Assembly (NCBI GenBank): GCA_029582165.1 | Contig: CM055871.1 | Location: 53,536,112 to 53,600,111 of the forward strand | DNA: 64,000 nt | DNA from: Portulaca oleracea | Lineage: Eukaryota; Streptophyta; Magnoliopsida; Caryophyllales; Portulacaceae | Reading direction: 5' to 3' | Shown: positions 59,501 through 64,000 of the stretch, piece by piece | Layout of the letters: every line of letters starts with the position of its first letter | Numbering within the stretch: the first letter of the stretch is position 1 | Made by a program: the position numbers and the translations under genes | Notes under the pieces: model-generated | Database searches by the model: none | Told to the model about the DNA's origin: nothing | Seen by the model: the letters and a program-made list of their open reading frames with translations, nothing else

Positions 59501-60537
59501 TCTGATGTGTTTTCCTTGGCAAATGAAGGTTCCATATGTCCCGGAAGGTCTTGAAGCCATAATTTTCACTGCTGATGGTGATATGAGGCAAGCCCTGAAT
59601 AACCTGCAGGCTACTTTCAGTGGATTCCGATTTGTCAACCAGGAAAATGTCTTCAAGGTTAGAACTCCAAACCCATTTTGCTTACTTCGGCTCCGTTCTT
59701 TAAATGGGTAAATAACCTGTTAATCCAACCCAACATTACCCATATTTTTAACACCAAGGGCCTATCCAATTTGTGGGTAAATCATGGGTAGGTATTTGTG
59801 GGTAAATTATGGGTAGGTGGAGATTAAACCCTTATTAACTATTTATCTGCATTCATATTTATCCAAACTACCCTAAGTTACCAAAATTTGTCAAAATTTG
59901 CCAAAATTTAACTTTACCTTACATTACCTTACCCAGTAATTGAATTGGACGGAACGTGCTGTGTTCATTGGTGGATAAAAGCCCAAATTTTACCCATTTT
60001 AACCCAATTCAAATGTGCTCACATTTATTCCTTTAAAGAACAGATCACGGTAAATCCTGTTCAAGTATAGATAAAACTTTCAAACCCTCCATTTTTCTCG
60101 CTCACCCTGACTTTCTGCCGGTCCTCAGGTCTGTGACCAGCCCCATCCTCTGCACGTGAAGAACATGATCCGCAACATTCTTGAGGGAAAGTTTGACGAC
60201 GCTTGTGCTGGGCTGAAGCAGCTTTACGATCTTGGTTACTCCCCAACCGACATAATCACAACTGTTTTCCGTGTCATTAAAAACTATGACATGGCCGAGT
60301 ATCTGAAGCTGGAGTTTATGAAGGTATACATGAATGATACCCTGTGTTCGTGGCTTGTCAAATCCAGCTTTGAAACTTGACTTTTTCTGATTTGGGTCGG
60401 ATTTCTTCTTTTTCCTGTACTTGTAGGAAACTGGGTTTGCTCATATGAGGATTTGTGACGGAGTCGGCTCTTACCTCCAACTGTGTGGGCTCCTGGCCAA
60501 ACTTTCTATGGTTCGAGAAACGGCCAAAGCTTATTAG
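56571..60537 (+). CDS. RFC2: Replication factor C subunit 2
   Basis: Small subunit of the clamp-loader complex that loads PCNA on primed DNA in the nucleus. Seven exons: 56571-56720, 57830-57936, 58043-58144, 58264-58459, 59529-59657, 60129-60323, 60427-60537; 329 residues, close to the roughly 333 of plant RFC2. It shows the AAA+ RFC boxes in order: WVEKFRPNK (residues 13-21), Walker [10 protein letters not shown] (51-59), LNASDDR (RFC box), Walker B ILDEAD (114-119), ALACNTS (sensor 1), IEPIQSRCA with the SRC arginine finger (158-160), and [11 protein letters not shown] (sensor 2). The C-terminal collar domain runs to [12 protein letters not shown]. The first residue of exon 2 follows Ala50 where Arabidopsis has Ser. 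Intron 1 holds two tandem duplications and an E2F-type site; intron 5 holds a MITE. Confidence 0.96.
56850..56858 (+). promoter_or_regulatory. E2F-type site in RFC2 intron 1
   Basis: TTTCCCGCC, an exact match to the E2F consensus, lies 130 bp into intron 1. DNA replication genes of plants are often E2F targets. The location inside an intron makes function uncertain. Confidence 0.5.
57028..57260 (+). repeat. 117-bp tandem duplication, RFC2 intron 1 (first)
   Basis: GTATGCTAACAACGYTG starts at 57028 and 57145; both units go on through GTCTGATGAAATT and end with TATGTTTTGATTTGGGTT. Two copies, diverged by a few substitutions and small indels. Confidence 0.8.
57520..57755 (+). repeat. 117-bp tandem duplication, RFC2 intron 1 (second)
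   Basis: GATGCATTGTKGGCTAAT starts at 57534 and 57651; both units share 'gaggaac', CTATGT, ATCAATC and CATCCTTCTGGTTAGC. Sequence unrelated to the first duplication although the period is the same. Confidence 0.8.
59690..60045. mobile_element. MITE in RFC2 intron 5
   Basis: Left end CCGTTCTTTAAATGGGTAAATAA and right end complement TTTATTCCTTTAAAGAACAGATCACGG form the inverted ends. The interior has 'gggtaaat(c/t)atgggtaggt' and 'tttaccttacattacctta' units, related to the elements at 38617 and 13780. Confidence 0.65.
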
Positions 60538-60539
60538 GG

Positions 60540-62105
60540 TTTATTGATTCTTGAAGAAAGCGCGCAGATTTTCCCTAGGGTGGATCGAGGTCTTTTAAGT
60601 AGGGTTTAAAGTTTGCTTGAAACTTGAGTCTCTTTGTATTGTATCTATCTAAGCAGTTTATTGTGTGTAGTGTAGGGAAATTTCCATGAGCAAAACATGT
60701 TTAGGTCATCAGGATATGAAACTATGCCTAACTGTATCTGTGACATTGTGTCTGACATCATTATCTGAATGCAGCAGCTGTTTTAAAAAAATAAAATTGC
60801 TATGAGTACCTTATATTTTGAGAAAATTGTTTATTGAGGACCATATTATTGAAATTTATAACTGGGTCTGGGTGAATAACTTTGTCAGGTATCTATTTTA
60901 AGGTGATGATTCGGTGAAAAGTAATTAGAATTTCGAGAAAATTATGATTGGAGGTAGGTTTGTAAATTTATAATCTTCGCTGGATTCTAATTGTTTTTTG
61001 TCAGATTGTCACCTTAAAAATAGATATAAAACAATGTTCATCTGGTTATAATTTTCAATAATATGGTCCCAAAAAATAGCTTTCACAAAAGATAAGGTAC
61101 GTCACAACAATTTTGAGCTCTTCTAGTTTTCGATCGATTATAAACTTAGTCTAAAATGGATTTTGCTGCAGTTTTGTCAATGGGGATTAGTTACAATTTT
61201 GAATGTTAGTAAATTTTTGGGTATATTTTGATGTGATTTGTCTTTAGGGGAATTTGTAGTTGTTTGTTTGTCTTACACTTTTTAAGCAAAACAAGCTTTC
61301 TTACTATTTCAAAAGATCTAAATCTGTGGTCTACATGACTATCACAAATTTTCTGCCTTTGGATAGTGACAATTAAACACATATTGGGCATCAGACCTGT
61401 CAATTTGGTCGAGTGTATTTCGGGTTTGGGTAAATACGGGCGGTGTATTTCGGTTTCCGATCAATCCAACGGGTTATGATTGTGACCTTTTTCCGCTTTT
61501 TCTTTTTAAAAAATGGTTTCTAAATACTACTTTTTGTACAATATACATACTAAAATATGATTATCTTCTAGTAATGATAGATTATTGTAACTATTTTAAC
61601 TTAAATTAGAGAAATAACAAATAAATAAGTTGCGCTTATATTTTAATAGTTAAAAATGTCGACGAAAAGTCACAAATTTTAATAAAGTTGAACTTAAAAA
61701 GTTAATTTTTCGGGTCAAACGGACGGGTCGGATTTGACCCGCTACTTTTCGGGTTCGGTGTATTTCGAGTTTAGTTGAAAAAGTCGTGTTCAAAACACAA
61801 AAATTTCGGGCAGGTTCGGGTCGGGTTATCGGGTTGGGTCAGAAATTGCCAGTTCTAATGGCCATTATATAGTAAAGGCTTATTGGTGAAGTTGGATTTG
61901 GTTTGCACTTGACCTAAATGAGGTCCTGGATATGAACAAAGAGTTGGTATCATATGAATTGGTAAAGTTGACATAGCCTCCCCTGGGTTGGTATCAAAAG
62001 TATCATTGGATTGGAAGGGTACGTTCTCTTCAGTTTATTTTGACTGACTGACATTCTAGAATCTATCTAAAATTATCCAATTTTACATTGTTCGACTCAA
62101 AGTTA
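60540..62105. other. RFC2 3' region and repeat spacer
   Basis: Probable RFC2 3' UTR (to about 60800), then AT-rich sequence and a 'gggtcgggttcggg' repeat block at 61390-61850. No further gene supported. Confidence 0.4.
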
Positions 62106-62110
62106 CCTGA

Positions 62111-62319
62111 GGGTGCATTTGGTTGGTCAAAAACCTCAGGGTAATGGTCAATTTTTCCGTGTTGACTTATTTTCCCTATGTTTTGATGTATGTTGATCTT
62201 GGGAAAGATTTCACGATGAACACACTATTTCATTTTCCTCGGAAAAATTTCCCTTGAGGGGAGAGGCAGGAAAATCTTTTCTATGAAAAATTTTCTCTAG
62301 GGTTCCTACCAAACGCTCC
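62111..62319. mobile_element. Harbinger-like MITE
   Basis: Left GGGTGCATTTGGTTGG and right complement CTACCAAACGCTCC, followed by TTA; the left flank is TGA, so the duplication is imperfect. About 209 bp; the interior has 'gggaaaga/ggaaaaatttc' units. Confidence 0.6.
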
Positions 62320-63420
62320 TTAAGTTTTTTTCACATCCCCATATAAAGGTCTTAGACAGACTTGACAAAACTGAGTTGGGACTTGAAATCTAAACAAAAA
62401 AATTGAACCTGGATTTGAACCGACACCTGGATAGATGACATGAACTTGCAGAAACCCGAAGTCGACCTGAACCGCAGCTCGAAAGTGACCTGATTAGGAA
62501 CCCCACCCAAATGACCCCCAAATCGAACTCGAACCGAACCCTAAAGAACTTCATATCGAACTGACCCCAATAAGACTCGCTCAAAGCCAACCTAAACCCA
62601 AACTTGACCTGATCTAAACCTAAACCCAACCAAAATCACTTGTGCCGATGTCAACTTAAAACCCGAACTCGAACCGATACACCGGGTTACCAGGTCTAGT
62701 CTCAAACGTGTGATAAGATGAAAAAGAGAGGGCATTAGTTGAGAATATTAGTACGAGGTTTAAGTATGAATTGAATATGATAAGATGAGGGGTAACTTGT
62801 ACGCAATTGATACTTGGTCTCATCAGAAGTAGAGTAGGTCTAACTAATCAGCCAAAATATACTCATGCAAATAAATAAGATTGCTTACGCTGAAATTACG
62901 TCATTGTTTTAAGAATTTGTTGTAAATATTGAAAAAAACAAAAGAAATACCAGCAGAAGAAAAGAAGAAGTGGTATTCAACGACTTATTTTTAAGAGTTG
63001 ATGAATTGCATCAAAAAAAAAAAAGAGTTGATGAAGACTTAAGAGTGAAGAATCTGATTGGATCGCACGCGTACGAACAACCGCACACGTTTTTACCTCG
63101 GTTCGCACGTGACACGCGGGAGCTTTACACACATATCATATGCAATGGGAAAATAATTTGGGTTTGGGTAAATTCGAGTCGGTGAAATACAGTCAATGTC
63201 AAAATTTGGATAAGATATTTATGTGTTATACCCTGTTTTTATTCGGATCAAATCGAGTCGGGGAATTCGGACGAAGCTAAATTTGGGTAAGAATTGGGTT
63301 TGGACAATAAAAAAAAGAAAAATATTATGTTCGAACATTCGGTCAATATCAAAATTCAGATGACAAATCTATGTTTGGACCTGATTTTTTTTGGGTCGGA
63401 CAACATCTTGACAGCTCTAA

Positions 63421-63680
63421 TGATATAATAAAAATTTGGATAGTGTGATATGATGTAGTACAATATAATAAGTTGTGCTAAATTTTGTTGTAAGAAGGGT
63501 CGGTGTGGTAAGTAAAGGGACAGAAAAGTAAAAAGTAATAAGAAAAGTGAGAAGAGAGAAGGTCATGATTGTTGTAGTAAAAGTGTGGTATTGTGGTATG
63601 AATGGTAATATGTGATAGTTTGTGGTTAGTATTGTAAATTGTGGTAGATTCGATATGATACCACACAAAAGAATAGAGCC
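63421..63680. mobile_element. Harbinger-like MITE, family B, diverged left end
   Basis: Right end GATACCACACAAAAGAATAGAGCC followed by TAA; TAA also precedes 63421. The left end is worn (TGATATAATAAAA). The interior shows the typical 'gtagtaaaagtgtggtattgtggt' pattern. Confidence 0.6.
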
Positions 63681-63689
63681 TAATTGTCA

Positions 63690-64000
63690 CTTAGTTGACT
63701 GTTACGATTTCTAATATATATTTGATTGATTTAATATATAGTTACAATATTATACTTTTAGGATTGTATTTTTCGTAACAAATCTTGTAGTAATAATGTT
63801 ATAAAACATGTCTTTGTATATTGAGAACTTTATGGTAAAAAATTTTAAAGTTTGACTGCACAATTTCTAAATATAATAGTTACTATGGAAGGGGAGAGTA
63901 CATTCCATGCTTGCTCACCCAATATATTAAGTATATTAAAAAAAGAGATAAAAAGAAAAGAGAAAAAAAGGTATAAGTCATGAGTAAATGTAAAGTTAAC
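63690..64000. other. Right edge, Stowaway-like AT-rich repeat
   Basis: 'actgttacgatttctaatatat...ttactatggaaggggagagta' resembles a worn Stowaway copy (63697-63900). The remaining 100 bp show nothing. Confidence 0.4.

Overview
The window is nuclear DNA of a flowering plant, almost certainly a eudicot; I cannot name the species. The evidence is intron-rich genes with GT-AG introns, plant-specific families (MYB3R, class B heat shock factor, neprosin/DUF239, DUF810), AT-rich spacers full of MITEs and SINE-like remnants, and a degenerate Ty1/copia element. Seven protein-coding genes can be assembled exon by exon, each with a continuous reading frame across every junction.

Layout: 1-9.9 kb is gene-free and holds a copia LTR/gag relic, a Mutator-like long-TIR element and several MITEs. 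MYB3R (+, 10783-13719) is followed by a MITE-rich spacer, then UDP-glucose 4-epimerase (+, 18155-21233) and a secreted neprosin-domain protein (+, 22143-24836). A nested-transposon spacer leads to heat shock factor HSFB2 (+, 27357-28524), whose upstream region carries two perfect three-unit heat shock elements. After another MITE cluster come a 25-exon DUF810/unc-13-like gene (-, 32333-44776), a membrane-anchored RING-H2 E3 ligase (-, 47596-53380) and replication factor C subunit RFC2 (+, 56571-60537). The last 3.4 kb is repeats.

The genes do not form one pathway. The gene order is informative: from memory, Arabidopsis has HSFB2B / DUF810 / RING as neighbours (At4g11660-At4g11680), RFC2 / RING / UGE3 at At1g63160-63180, and RING / UGE1 near At1g12760-12780. 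This window appears to hold the combined, less fractionated arrangement. Two cell-cycle-linked genes (MYB3R and RFC2) share the same nine-base E2F-type site near their 5' ends.

I found no convincing new biological system. The best second-look items are the synteny, the heat shock elements, nested transposons with readable empty sites, a GC-AG intron, intron minisatellites, and a neprosin-like protein that may lack one catalytic glutamate.
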